A DNA stretch of 57,620 nucleotides from an uncultured Burkholderiales bacterium (GCA_903949285.1 CAJAYT010000016.1:1-57620); one strand, 5' to 3'; positions 9,837-19,177 are shown, counted from the first letter of the stretch. Translations and numbers: made by a program. Notes: generated by a model not told the origin, from the letters alone.

Positions 9837-11082
9837 CAACCATACGCCCTTTTTTAATCTCATAGCGAAACAAGCGGCATTCAATGGGGCCATTCCACAT
9901 GGGTATGCGCCGGTTTTCTTTAAGCCTCATCTTGCTAGACAGCTTCATATCGGGGGTCAAAATCCAAGCGGTCCAGTTTGCGTAGTTTCCCTTTAAATGG
10001 GCCGCCAGCTGAACAAAGAACTCGCCTCCGTCCTCGGTGCTTGCGTGCTGACGAGCGCCAGCAACCCCAGCCGTCTCAATGCGCTCGCCGTAGGGCGGAT
10101 TGAGCATTAGCACCCCCCCGCCCTCGACTGGGGGCATACGCTGCAGGGCGTCGCCTGCACGGAAATGCGCCACCCCCGCCACAGCGGCTTTGGCTGCATT
10201 TTGTTCTGCAAAATCAACCATCCTGTGGGAGATGTCACTCCCAAAAACCTCGGCTCTGGGTGCGCACTCATTGGCTTTGGCAATCTCTTTGAGCTCGCTC
10301 CACAGTCTTGACTCAAAGGGCCTCAAACGCTCAAATCCAAACCGCCTATGAAGCCCGCTTGCCATTTGACAAGCAATTTGCGCCGCTTCAATGACGATTG
10401 TGCCGCTCCCGCAGCACGGGTCATACAAAGGAATGCCTTGCTCAACACCGCTTTGGGTCTCAGGGGTTAGGGCTTGGCTCGTGCCTTCTTTTAAGACGGG
10501 CATACTCCAACCACTTGCTGCGAGCATCGCCGCAGCTAAAGTCTCCTTGAGCGGTGCATCCCCTTTCTCAAAACGCCATCCCCGCTTAAACAAAGGCTCT
10601 CCCGACGTGTCTAAATATAAAATGACACGCTCAGCTGTCAGATGCGCGTGAATTCGTACGTCTGGCTTAAAGGTCTCTACGTTAGGGCGCTCGCCCAAGC
10701 GCTCTCTGAATCGATCCGCAATAGCGTCTTTAACGCGAAGGGTTGCAAAATTCAAACTCTTCAACGGGCTATGCTGCGCGGTGATGTCCACTTTGAAGCT
10801 TTTGTCAACGCCAAACCAAAGTTCCCAGGCAACCATTTGCCCAGCGTTATAAATGTCTTGCTCACTTGAGTAGGGCTGGTCTTGCAACTGAATGAGCACG
10901 CGCTGGGCTAAGCGGGAGTGCAAATTTAACAAAAGAGCGTCGCGCCATGCCGCTTTAAGTTGTACGCCTCCGCGCATTGTTCTGAGATCTTGTGCGCTTG
11001 CGCCGAGGATCTGCAAAATCTCATAGGCCAAGTAGACCTCAACCCCAGCAGCGCAGGGAAGAAATAAAATAAGTGAGTTCAC
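9826..11082 (-). CDS. THUMP-domain class I SAM-dependent RNA methyltransferase
   Basis: Resembles the N-terminal (RlmL, 23S rRNA m2G2445) half of the large RlmL/RlmK fusion of enterics, here as a 418-residue stand-alone enzyme. An N-terminal ferredoxin-like/THUMP region is followed by a Rossmann methyltransferase with DPCCGSGTIVIEAA (motif I) and MLNPPYGERIE (motif IV, NPPY for base N-methylation). Its ATG overlaps the rpoN stop by four bases. The exact RNA target is inferred from family membership only. Confidence 0.88.
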   Translation of the reverse strand: MNSLILFLPCAAGVEVYLAYEILQILGASAQDLRTMRGGVQLKAAWRDALLLNLHSRLAQRVLIQLQDQPYSSEQDIYNAGQMVAWELWFGVDKSFKVDITAQHSPLKSLNFATLRVKDAIADRFRERLGERPNVETFKPDVRIHAHLTAERVILYLDTSGEPLFKRGWRFEKGDAPLKETLAAAMLAASGWSMPVLKEGTSQALTPETQSGVEQGIPLYDPCCGSGTIVIEAAQIACQMASGLHRRFGFERLRPFESRLWSELKEIAKANECAPRAEVFGSDISHRMVDFAEQNAAKAAVAGVAHFRAGDALQRMPPVEGGGVLMLNPPYGERIETAGVAGARQHASTEDGGEFFVQLAAHLKGNYANWTAWILTPDMKLSSKMRLKENRRIPMWNGPIECRLFRYEIKKGRMVDAG

Positions 11083-12785
11083 AAAGTCCGTCTTAAATGA
11101 GTAGGCGCAATTCTAAGTGCTTCTCTGTATTTGGCCACCGTGCGCCTAGCACAGTCAATCCCTTGCTCTTTAAGCATATCGGAGAGTTGGTTATCTGAGA
11201 GCGGTTTTTTGGGATTCTCACTTGCAACAAGTTGCTTGATCAACGCTCTCACAGCAGTGCTGGATGCGTTGTTGCCACTATCTGTTCCAAGTCCCGAGCC
11301 GAAGAAGTACTTCAGCTCAAATGTTCCGTACGGGGTTGCCATAAACTTAGCTGTGGTCACGCGGCTGATTGTGGACTCATGGAGTCCTAACTCATCTGCA
11401 ATCTCTCTTAGCACCATCGGCTTCATAGCAAGTTCGCCGTGAATAAAGAAATTCTTTTGTCTTTGGGCAATGGCGGTGCTGACGCGCAAAATAGTTTCAA
11501 ATCTTTGTTGGATGTTTTTAATAAACCATCTTGCTTCTTGCAGTCGCTGTTGGAGTCCAAGGTGCCCCTCATTTTTGCCGCTGAACTTTAACGCGCTTGC
11601 GTAAATATCATTCACCTTGAGGCGGGGCATCACGTCTGGATTGAGCACAACCCTAAACTTGGGTTGTCCACTTTTGTCCTCTCCTGAGCGCGTTACCAGT
11701 ACATCGGGGACCACCACTTGCCGTTCTAAATCCACAAATCGCCGACCCGGTTTAGGCTCTAAACGGGCAATCATCGCAATCGCGCCTTTGACGAGTGATT
11801 CATTAGACTGGGTTGCAACCACCATCCGCTTTACATCTCTTTTAGCCAATAGATCAAGCGGGCCAACGCATATTTTTAGCGCAACATCTCGGACCTCTTC
11901 GACCTCGGGCTCTAAATCACTCATTGCCTTGAGTTGCAATCGCAAACATTCAGCTAGGTCTCGTGCGCCTACCCCGGTTGGCTCAAGGCTTTGGAGTAAA
12001 TGAAGCGCCATGGTGAGTCGGTGCTCTAACTCTTCGCACTCTTCCTCATCATCTCCCGCCAACCCTTCAGCCAAAGAACGCAGTGAATCCTCCAAGTAGC
12101 CATCATCATTTAAGGATTCGATCAAAAAACGGAGCGCGGCCACATCCGTCTCACTCAAGCGCAGCGATAAAGCTTGTCGGTGCAAGAACTCCGTCATCGA
12201 CTCTTGACTACGGGCCAGCTCACTGGCCTGAGCAGTTTCTTCTTTAGAGTTATTTTGGCTGGGCGGGGCGTCGCCCCCCCACTCTGAGTCATCAGCTGAG
12301 AAGTCCACACTCCCGTCCCCGTCCCAGTTCTCAGCAACGCCCTGCACATCAGGCTCTGTATCCGAGGTGGAGCTTGCCTCCACTCTGATCTCACTTACTC
12401 GGTCAAGCGGGTTCTCCCAGACATCTGTTGAGTCTGCGGATTCGAAGGTGTCTGATAGATCGGAATCTGCTTCGCCTTGAGCATCCAAAGATGCCGCGTC
12501 TGTCGAAGAATCTAAATCGTCAAAATCACTGGAACCGTCCGAACCCGCATCAGAGTCTGAATCAGAGTCATCATCTCTTTTAATCGGCTCATCTTGCTGC
12601 TCAAGACCAAACTCCTCTCGTTGAGCCTCTTCGAATTCCTTTTCCAAAAAAGGATTGTCATCAAGCATCTGCTCAATCTCTTGGCTCAACTCAAGCGTTG
12701 AGAGTTGCAACAACCGAATGGATTGTTGTAACTGCGGGGTCAGCGCAAGATGCTGGGAGACTCGAAGTGACAGGCCTTGTTTCAT
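11079..12785 (-). CDS. rpoN: RNA polymerase sigma-54 factor
   Basis: Directs RNA polymerase to -24/-12 promoters that need enhancer-binding ATPases, for nitrogen and other responses. The 568-residue protein opens with the Gln/Leu-rich region I (LTPQLQQSIRLLQLSTLELSQEIE), and ends with the RpoN box ARRTVAKYRE at residues 546-555. A very acidic Ser/Asp/Glu-rich linker of over 100 residues (about 60-190) makes it roughly 90 residues longer than the enteric protein. Located between lptB and the RNA methyltransferase gene; hpf and ptsN, its usual neighbours in many proteobacteria, are elsewhere in this window. Confidence 0.97.
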   Translation of the reverse strand: MKQGLSLRVSQHLALTPQLQQSIRLLQLSTLELSQEIEQMLDDNPFLEKEFEEAQREEFGLEQQDEPIKRDDDSDSDSDAGSDGSSDFDDLDSSTDAASLDAQGEADSDLSDTFESADSTDVWENPLDRVSEIRVEASSTSDTEPDVQGVAENWDGDGSVDFSADDSEWGGDAPPSQNNSKEETAQASELARSQESMTEFLHRQALSLRLSETDVAALRFLIESLNDDGYLEDSLRSLAEGLAGDDEEECEELEHRLTMALHLLQSLEPTGVGARDLAECLRLQLKAMSDLEPEVEEVRDVALKICVGPLDLLAKRDVKRMVVATQSNESLVKGAIAMIARLEPKPGRRFVDLERQVVVPDVLVTRSGEDKSGQPKFRVVLNPDVMPRLKVNDIYASALKFSGKNEGHLGLQQRLQEARWFIKNIQQRFETILRVSTAIAQRQKNFFIHGELAMKPMVLREIADELGLHESTISRVTTAKFMATPYGTFELKYFFGSGLGTDSGNNASSTAVRALIKQLVASENPKKPLSDNQLSDMLKEQGIDCARRTVAKYREALRIAPTHLRRTL

Positions 12786-12800
12786 AAAGATTTACGCGCC

Positions 12801-13580
12801 CTACATTTTGAAATGCTCGCCCAGGTACACCCTTCGCACCTCAGCGTTATCAACAATCTCAGAGGGCGTGCCCTTTGCAAGCACATTACCCTCACTAATA
12901 ATGCAAGCGTGATCACAAATACCAAGCGTCTCACGCACGTTGTGATCCGTAATCAATATGCCAATACCTTTCGCTTTCAAAAACCGGATGATGCGCTGTA
13001 TTTCAATCACAGCGATTGGATCGATTCCCGCAAATGGCTCATCAAGCAGTATAAATCTTGGCCTCGTTGCAAGCGCTCTTGCAATCTCCACCCGGCGGCG
13101 CTCGCCCCCCGATAATGCAATCGCAGAAGAACCCCTCAAGTGCTCGACACGCAGGTCAGCCAGTAGTTCACTCAGTTGACGCTCAATCTCGGGCTCGCTC
13201 AAAGGTTGACCCTCCGCATCTTCTTGCAACTCCAAAACCGCTCTCACGTTTTCAGCAACGTTGAGTTTCCTGAAAATGGAGGCCTCTTGAGGGAGGTAGC
13301 TCAGCCCCAGCCTGGATCGCCGGTGAATGGGCAAATGCTCGATGGACTGCCCGTCTATGGATATCTTCCCCGCGTCTGCCCGCACCAGGCCAACGATCAT
13401 GTAAAACGAAGTTGTTTTCCCAGCCCCGTTGGGTCCAAGCAAACCGACAACCTCTCCTTTTTTAACAGCAACGGATACGTCTTGCACGACACGCCGGCTT
13501 CCGTAAGACTTTTGCAGATGAGAGGCCTCTAAACTGCTTGTAGAAAGCGGCTGTGGAGGTGTGGGTGCTTGCAAACTCAA
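12801..13580 (-). CDS. lptB: LPS export ABC transporter ATP-binding protein
   Basis: Cytoplasmic ATPase of the LptB2FG complex that powers lipopolysaccharide extraction from the inner membrane. The 259-residue protein has Walker A GPNGAGKTT at residues 49-57, signature LSGGERRRVEIARAL, Walker B FILLDEPFAGIDP and a His switch in ITDHNVRETL. Its start overlaps the lptA stop by four bases, and rpoN follows 15 bases downstream. Confidence 0.97.
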   Translation of the reverse strand: MSLQAPTPPQPLSTSSLEASHLQKSYGSRRVVQDVSVAVKKGEVVGLLGPNGAGKTTSFYMIVGLVRADAGKISIDGQSIEHLPIHRRSRLGLSYLPQEASIFRKLNVAENVRAVLELQEDAEGQPLSEPEIERQLSELLADLRVEHLRGSSAIALSGGERRRVEIARALATRPRFILLDEPFAGIDPIAVIEIQRIIRFLKAKGIGILITDHNVRETLGICDHACIISEGNVLAKGTPSEIVDNAEVRRVYLGEHFKM

Positions 13581-14164
13581 GGCTTGGACTCCATAGGCTT
13601 TTGGGGTGACAAGACGGCACGCACTCTTGACTTAGCGCCCGCAGGACCGGATGCTGAGCCGTTGCCGGCGCCCGTCAAAGCGGAGCTTTTTCCGTCGATG
13701 CTGAATCTGTCGGTTAAATTTTCATAAACAATGCGCTGACCACTCATCTCATCGCTCACTACACCGTTTTTGTAGCGTCTTAGCTCAGCGTTACCAATCA
13801 AAATGATCTTATCTTGCTTACCGTCGTATTCAATGCGTTGGGCAAGGCCCTCAACACTCTCCGTTTGGATATCTCGTTTTTGCCGGTAACTCGCTCTCGC
13901 ATTAGCAGCAGGCGTTAACACCCCGTACTGATAGCCGTCAGGATCTTGCCTGACCTCAAGTCGATCTCCCCGCATATCGATCGATCCCTTTGTGAGATTG
14001 ACCTTGCCAAGGAAAATACTTAATTGCTTAAGATCATCGTAATCTAATTTATCCGCCTCAATTTTGAGGGGCTTATCCCGATCAGCCTTTTCAGCGTGTA
14101 AGCTGCACACGCCCCAAAATAAGGAGCAAAGGAGTAAACAGCGGATGACGAGTGCAAACTTCAA
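13577..14164 (-). CDS. lptA: LPS transport periplasmic protein LptA
   Basis: Periplasmic bridge protein that passes LPS from LptC to LptD. The 195-residue protein has an N-terminal signal peptide (cleavage likely after SLHA, residue 24) and the OstA-like core: KPLKIEADKLDYDDLKQLSIFLGKV, then VNLTKGSIDMRGDRL. A Gly/Ser/Ala-rich tail follows. Translationally coupled to lptB. lptC and kdsC, normally just upstream in this group, are not present; dsbA occupies that place. Confidence 0.93.
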   Translation of the reverse strand: MKFALVIRCLLLCSLFWGVCSLHAEKADRDKPLKIEADKLDYDDLKQLSIFLGKVNLTKGSIDMRGDRLEVRQDPDGYQYGVLTPAANARASYRQKRDIQTESVEGLAQRIEYDGKQDKIILIGNAELRRYKNGVVSDEMSGQRIVYENLTDRFSIDGKSSALTGAGNGSASGPAGAKSRVRAVLSPQKPMESKP

Positions 14165-14235
14165 GGCACGAAACTTGCGATAAATATAAAGTTCATGCCA
14201 TGATTGTAGGGCCAGTCAAGGCCCATCCACAACTT

Positions 14236-14892
14236 TTACCGGCCTTTTCGAACTTCGTTGACCAAATATTCCACAACTTGCAAAGCTCGGTCCATGGTAC
14301 CAGCCAAAGATCCGTCGGTATAAAAGCGTCCAGCAATCCCTAGGGCGGGTACACCCTGCACTTTAAAAGCCTCCTGCAACTGGGCAGCTCGCTTGGCCTG
14401 GGTAGCAACTCCAAAGGAGTTGAATGCATCCATAAACTTGTTCTTATCAATTCCGTGCGCAACGGCCCAATTGGCCAAATTATCGGAAGTGCTTAGATTC
14501 AAGCGATCGACATGGATTGCTTTAAAAACTTGGGCGTGCAAAGCGTCGACCTTATTTAAAGCCTCAAGTACGTAATACATGCGCTGCTGAGCTTCAAAAT
14601 CATCCCTAAAGCGAACGGGTGCACGCTTGATCACCAAATCCTTGGGTGCGGACTTTATCCAAGACTCAAACCGAGGCTCAAAGGCGTTGCAATGCGGGCA
14701 GCTATACCAAAAAAATTCGATGACTTCGATTTTCCCAGCGCCTACATCAGCAGGAATCCTTTTGTCTAAACTAATGTAGTCCACACCTTCTTCAAATTTG
14801 GCCCCCTGCGCAAACGCAGCCTGAGCTAGCAATCCTGAGGATGCAACAGCAGTGGTAGCGGCAGTTGCAACCGTAAATTCGCGTCTCTTCAT
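14236..14892 (-). CDS. dsbA: Periplasmic thiol:disulfide interchange protein (DsbA family)
   Basis: Introduces disulfide bonds into exported proteins. The 218-residue precursor begins MKRREFTVATAATT and has a signal sequence ending near AAFAQG (about residue 30); the paired Arg may suit Tat export but a hydrophobic core typical of Sec is also present. The active site CPHC lies at residues 65-68 in a thioredoxin fold with a helical insertion. A cis-Pro region is seen in VQGVPALGIAG. Located after argS and the SPOR gene, as in related Comamonadaceae. Confidence 0.94.
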   Translation of the reverse strand: MKRREFTVATAATTAVASSGLLAQAAFAQGAKFEEGVDYISLDKRIPADVGAGKIEVIEFFWYSCPHCNAFEPRFESWIKSAPKDLVIKRAPVRFRDDFEAQQRMYYVLEALNKVDALHAQVFKAIHVDRLNLSTSDNLANWAVAHGIDKNKFMDAFNSFGVATQAKRAAQLQEAFKVQGVPALGIAGRFYTDGSLAGTMDRALQVVEYLVNEVRKGR

Positions 14893-14964
14893 ACATTATT
14901 TCCTATAGCTTTAATGACAATTAGTCTGATGTCCATTCCCATTTTTGTAAAACTCAACACGCAC

Positions 14965-15630
14965 TCAGCGCTGAACCCGAACAATGGCCGCCTCTATCTT
15001 AATGGTGGCGAGTTTGAGTTGAACCTTTTCAGCATCTTCTTTGGCGCTTAAGGGACCAATTCTGACCCGGTAAACCGTCTTACCCCCTTGGTCTCGATCA
15101 GAGATACGGGGATCAAAACCTTGCATTGTGAGCTTCGCCCGCAAAGACTCAGCCTCCTCGTTAGATCTGAATGCGCCCGCTTGGACGTAGTAAGTAAACG
15201 GATCTTGCCCCGGTGATGTCGCAATACTCGCCACTGCAGAACTCGCGTTTGGTGAGGAATCTGTTTTAGAGCGAATCAAATCACCAATTAAATCAACCGT
15301 TGATGCGGGCGCCTTATCTGCAGCGGCATCACTCTTATCATCTGCCTTGGGTGAGCTGGCACTAGGGTTTGAACTCGCACTGCTGGGATCTGCTTTGTTG
15401 GTTGATTTGTTGTACAAGGGAGCATTGGGGTCCCAGTCTTTGTTCTTTTTTTCCTCAGCCGCATCTTGCTCAGCTGTTCGACTGACAGATTTATTTAGAA
15501 AAGGAATGGGCACCTTGGTCACATAAATAACCACACCCAAGGAGATCAACAAACCGACCAAAAACCCAAGAATAAATCCCAAAAGGGTTCCGCCTCGCTG
15601 AGATCTTAAATTTTTATGTTCGGATTGCAT
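14965..15630 (-). CDS. SPOR-domain membrane protein (FtsN-like)
   Basis: Likely a septal peptidoglycan-binding protein of the FtsN type. The 221 residues show a short cytoplasmic tail, one membrane segment (GGTLLGFILGFLVGLLISLGVVIYV, about 13-37), a Ser/Ala/Pro/Asp-rich linker, and a C-terminal SPOR domain (about 145-221) with YYVQAGAFRSNEEAESLRAKL and VRIGPLSAKEDAE. It sits between argS and dsbA. Function in division is inferred from topology and the SPOR domain, and similarity to FtsN proper is limited to these. Confidence 0.9.
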   Translation of the reverse strand: MQSEHKNLRSQRGGTLLGFILGFLVGLLISLGVVIYVTKVPIPFLNKSVSRTAEQDAAEEKKNKDWDPNAPLYNKSTNKADPSSASSNPSASSPKADDKSDAAADKAPASTVDLIGDLIRSKTDSSPNASSAVASIATSPGQDPFTYYVQAGAFRSNEEAESLRAKLTMQGFDPRISDRDQGGKTVYRVRIGPLSAKEDAEKVQLKLATIKIEAAIVRVQR

Positions 15631-15708
15631 TCTTTATATACCCTCAATCTATTCACTTGATCACCAAATCGTCACGAATACCGACCTTCGTCTATCAGTG
15701 ACGCACGC

Positions 15709-15756
15709 ATCTGCACTTACAGATGCACTTACAAATGCTCTTACAAATACACTTAC
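15709..15756. repeat. Four imperfect 12-base tandem repeats at the end of argS
   Basis: Units at 15709, 15721, 15733 and 15745 share the core (A)AATGCACTTAC with few changes. The last unit covers the final codon and stop of argS. Because the unit is a multiple of three, a TAA codon recurs in the argS frame at 15753-15755, 15741-15743, 15729-15731 and 15717-15719 (minus strand). Confidence 0.9.
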
Positions 15757-17504
15757 ATCTGGGTTGGTGCACTCACGCCAAGCACTGCCAAACCGTTTCG
15801 AATGACCTGCGCCGTAGCTGCAACGAGTGCTAACCTCGCCTTCTTGACTCTCTCATCCTCCACCAAAATACGCTCTACATCATAGTAACTATGATATGCG
15901 CTTGCCAAATCACGCAAGTAAAAACTAATATCGTGAGGCGCAAAGCTCTCTGCCCCAGCGCTCAAAACATCCGGATACCGAGCAAGTTGAGCGGTCAAGG
16001 TCTTAGCTGCGATGGAGTCTAAGGGCTCCAAATCTACATGGTTTAACGACGCCGTGATTTCTTCCACCTTATTTGAACGCTGCTCAGGAGTTAGATCTAC
16101 CCCCGTCTCATTCAACAACTCTTTGAGCAATACAGAGCAGATTCTTGCGTGAGCATACTGGACATAGAAGACTGGATTGTCGTTATTTTGCGCAAGCGCC
16201 AAATCAACATCAAAAACGTATTCAGTATCGGGTTTTCTGCTGAGCAAGAAAAACCGTACAGCATCCTTGGATGTCCACTCAATCAAGTCCCTCAAAGTCA
16301 CATAGCTTCCGGCGCGCTTGGAGATTTTCACCTCCGCACCACCACGCATCACCCTAACCATGGTGTGCAACACATAGTCTGGATAGCTCTCAGGTATTTG
16401 AAGTCCCTGCAGCTTAGATACAGCCTGCAACCCTGCTCTGACCCGCGCTATCGTTCCGTGGTGATCGCTCCCTTGAATATTAATGACTTTATGAAACCCA
16501 CGCTCCCACTTGGCCAAGTGATAGGCAACATCGGGCACAAAGTAGGTGAAGGTAGAGTCAGACTTGCGCATCACGCGGTCTTTGTCGTCCTTAAATGCGG
16601 TTGAGCGAAGCCATAAAGCGCCGTCTGCTTCGTAGGTATTGCCGGAATCGGTCATGGCCTGGACAGCCGCCGCAACACGCCCACTTGTATACAAACTTGA
16701 CTCTAAATAGTACTCATCAAAGTTGACATGAAAGGCCTTTAAATCAAGGTCTTGTTCACGTCTGAGATAAGCAACCGCGAACTCTCGAATGCTCTCCAAG
16801 TCCTCGATGTCTCCACTCGCCGTATAGGTCCGGTCATCCGAGGAGACGGTCTTTTTAGCTAAAAAATCGTCCGCAATATCTTGAATGTAGTCGCCGTTAT
16901 AGACGGCTGCATTCTCCCCCGACGGCCAATTCGCATCGCCAGGCTTCATGCCTTTTGCCCTCATTTGAGTGCTAAGGGCTAAAGTGTTGATTTGCACGCC
17001 GGCGTCGTTGTAATAAAACTCGCGGTGCACGCTCCAGCCCTGGGTTTCAAACAAATTGCAGATCGCGTCCCCAAGCGCCGCTTGGCGCCCGTGCCCCACA
17101 TGCAAAGGGCCTGTGGGGTTGGCAGAAACGAACTCGACCAGTACCTTTTGCCCGGTAAGGGGCTTAGTTCCGTACTCACCCCTCTCGCCCAGAACTTCCT
17201 TAACCACCTGGAGACGAGCCGCTAATTTCAAATGAAGATTGAGAAACCCAGGTCCTGCAATATCCATCCCCTCTACCCAGCGCTCGAACGCAGGCTCCTT
17301 GGCCAACAGCTCTTTTAAAGCAGTTGCGAGCTCGCGCGGGTTTTTCTTCAATGCCTTTGCCAAGGGCATTGCCGCTGTGATGGCCAAATCGCCGTGGGAG
17401 GGGACCTTGGGTGTTTCAAATACTGCCTTATCTCCAGCACCGGGAACTAAGGATTCAATAGACCGCGCTAGGGCTAGCTGGAGTTCTTGTTTAACAATTT
17501 GCAT
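15753..17504 (-). CDS. argS: Arginyl-tRNA synthetase
   Basis: Charges tRNA-Arg. The 583-residue class I synthetase has the N-terminal Add-1 region, [16 protein letters not shown] containing the HVGH form of the HIGH motif, and [14 protein letters not shown] in place of a strict KMSKS, as is usual for ArgS. The C-terminal DALR anticodon-binding domain closes the protein. It ends at tandem 12-base repeats and is followed by the SPOR and dsbA genes. Confidence 0.97.
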   Translation of the reverse strand: MQIVKQELQLALARSIESLVPGAGDKAVFETPKVPSHGDLAITAAMPLAKALKKNPRELATALKELLAKEPAFERWVEGMDIAGPGFLNLHLKLAARLQVVKEVLGERGEYGTKPLTGQKVLVEFVSANPTGPLHVGHGRQAALGDAICNLFETQGWSVHREFYYNDAGVQINTLALSTQMRAKGMKPGDANWPSGENAAVYNGDYIQDIADDFLAKKTVSSDDRTYTASGDIEDLESIREFAVAYLRREQDLDLKAFHVNFDEYYLESSLYTSGRVAAAVQAMTDSGNTYEADGALWLRSTAFKDDKDRVMRKSDSTFTYFVPDVAYHLAKWERGFHKVINIQGSDHHGTIARVRAGLQAVSKLQGLQIPESYPDYVLHTMVRVMRGGAEVKISKRAGSYVTLRDLIEWTSKDAVRFFLLSRKPDTEYVFDVDLALAQNNDNPVFYVQYAHARICSVLLKELLNETGVDLTPEQRSNKVEEITASLNHVDLEPLDSIAAKTLTAQLARYPDVLSAGAESFAPHDISFYLRDLASAYHSYYDVERILVEDERVKKARLALVAATAQVIRNGLAVLGVSAPTQM

Positions 17505-17612
17505 TCGTAGATTTTAATGCCCACAGCGACACCTCCAGCGCTTTAATTAGAGATCGTTGACATTAAATCTTGGACCACTGTCGGGGCATAATGAACCAGA
17601 GACCATCAAAAT

Positions 17613-17641
17613 TTGACAAGAATTTGTATTTGTCAGCTAAT
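17613..17641 (+). promoter_or_regulatory. Probable sigma-70 promoter of the GT2 gene
   Basis: A perfect TTGACA is followed after 17 bases by GCTAAT (four of six to the -10 consensus), 30 bases ahead of the GT2 start codon. An inverted repeat TGACAA/TTGTCA with a 10-base spacer covers the -35 and spacer and could be an operator. Confidence 0.45.
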
Positions 17642-17670
17642 TTTTAACAAACTTCTGGCATCATCATCGC

Positions 17671-18657
17671 ATGCAAAGTTTGGCTCCACGATCTAACGCT
17701 TCTCCATCCCTGTCCCTGGTGATCCCCGCTTTTAACGAGGCGCATCACTTGTCCACATTGGTTGGGCAAATTATGGCAACGCTTGGGCACGAGATCGCGC
17801 ACCTAGAAATCATCATCATCAACGACGGAAGCACCGATCACACCCCTGCAGTGCTGCAAAATCTTTGCGCCAACGATCCACGCATCGTTGCCCTGCACTT
17901 GTCTCGTAATTTTGGCAAAGAGTCGGCACTCAGCGCAGGCCTTGAGGCTGCTCGCGGTGAGGTGGTGGTGCTGATGGACGCAGACGGTCAACACCCCCTT
18001 CCGCTCATTTTGACGATGATCGAGCATTGGCGCCAAGGGTATGAGGTCGTCTACGCAGTTCGGCGCTCTCGCGCTGACCAGTCTCAGTTGCAAATCAAAC
18101 TGACCGGCTTTTTTTATACGCTTATTAATTGGGGTAACAGAGTCAAAATACCCCCAGATGCGGGTGACTTTAGGTTGATGAGCCGCCCTGTTGTTGACTC
18201 CCTCAACGCGCTACCCGAGCGCAATCGCTTTATGAAGGGACTCTATGCGTGGGTGGGATACCCCAGTATTGCCCTCGATTACAACCCACTTAACCGGGCC
18301 CAAGGCACTAGCAAATTTGGTTTTAGAGGCTCCTTAGCTCTTGCAGTCACAGGCATCGTCGCATTTTCTGTGGCTCCGCTCAGACTGCTGAGTTTGGTTG
18401 GATTTTTCCTCTCCATAGCCGCACTTTGTTACGGTTCTTGGGTCGTAGCGGAGTACTTCTTGTACGGAATCGATGTGCCCGGCTACGCAACCATCGTTGT
18501 AGGACTCATGTTCTTCAGCGGCATCCAAATGCTATCAATTGGGGTGCTTGCGGAGTATGTGGGAAGGATTTACGAAGAGGTCAAACAGCGCCCCCAATAC
18601 CTTGTCGCTAAACGCACCGGACAAGGGCTCAGCCAAGAGCCCGAGACAGCGCCTTGA
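17671..18657 (+). CDS. Family 2 glycosyltransferase, polyprenyl-phosphate hexosaminyl type (ArnC/FlmF-like)
   Basis: Predicted to load a sugar from a nucleotide donor onto undecaprenyl phosphate on the cytoplasmic face of the inner membrane. The 328-residue protein has a GT-A domain with LVIPAFNE, IINDGSTDHT (about 48-57) and the metal-binding DAD at 103-105, then two C-terminal membrane segments (about 228-250 and 262-290). It is followed by a GtrA-like flippase gene and faces an ArnT-like transferase and a YdjC-type deacetylase, which together suggest a role in lipid A decoration. The sugar is inferred from the deacetylase to be an N-acetylhexosamine; glucose or aminoarabinose carriers are alternatives. 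Confidence 0.88.
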   Translation: MQSLAPRSNASPSLSLVIPAFNEAHHLSTLVGQIMATLGHEIAHLEIIIINDGSTDHTPAVLQNLCANDPRIVALHLSRNFGKESALSAGLEAARGEVVVLMDADGQHPLPLILTMIEHWRQGYEVVYAVRRSRADQSQLQIKLTGFFYTLINWGNRVKIPPDAGDFRLMSRPVVDSLNALPERNRFMKGLYAWVGYPSIALDYNPLNRAQGTSKFGFRGSLALAVTGIVAFSVAPLRLLSLVGFFLSIAALCYGSWVVAEYFLYGIDVPGYATIVVGLMFFSGIQMLSIGVLAEYVGRIYEEVKQRPQYLVAKRTGQGLSQEPETAP

Positions 18658-18756
18658 ACGCAACAAGAGCGCTGGCTTTGTTTGCGTGCGCACCTATGGA
18701 GCTTGAATTCGTATTGAACGGGAAGTTACCCCGCATGATCAAAATACATTAAGCCT

Positions 18757-19140
18757 ATGCGCTCTGGAATTTGGTTTATTTTGGTGGGCGCAAGCGCCGC
18801 ACTGACACATTTAAGCATCTACTTCGTTGCGACGCACGGGTTGGACCTGATGAATGAATGGGCCAACGCCTGCGGCTTTGTGATCGCCTTCTTTGTCAGC
18901 TTTACTGGCCACAGATTCCTAAGCTTCAAAGACAGCGGAACTTCTCTTCACCAAAGTTTGTTCCGGTTTCTCATCACTGCTTTGGCCGGATTTTTAACGA
19001 ATGAATCGATTTTCGTTTTATTATTCAGAGTACTCGGGCTCAACGACTGGTTCGCTTTATTCACAGCGATCGTGGGTGCTGCAGTTTTGACCTTTTTGTT
19101 AAGCAAGTTTTGGGCGTTCAAAAAGAAACCCCGTCCCTAA
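18757..19140 (+). CDS. GtrA-family membrane protein
   Basis: GtrA proteins are small four-helix membrane proteins thought to flip polyprenyl-phosphate sugars. The 127-residue product has four hydrophobic segments and the conserved middle FVIAFFVSFTGHRFLSFKDSG plus the end LLSKFWAFKKKP, which are typical. It lies 99 bases after the GT2 gene on the same strand. Flippase activity is inferred from family and context. Confidence 0.88.
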   Translation: MRSGIWFILVGASAALTHLSIYFVATHGLDLMNEWANACGFVIAFFVSFTGHRFLSFKDSGTSLHQSLFRFLITALAGFLTNESIFVLLFRVLGLNDWFALFTAIVGAAVLTFLLSKFWAFKKKPRP

Positions 19141-19177
19141 TATTAAACCCCAAACACCGGATCGTCTGTTAACTAAC

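Noticed and set aside
14800..14892. DsbA as a definite Tat substrate
   Set aside because: A double Arg is present, but the rest of the Tat consensus is weak and the core is hydrophobic enough for Sec; left open.
19141..19177. Terminator between gtrA-like and ArnT-like genes
   Set aside because: No hairpin with T-run can be read in this short convergent gap.
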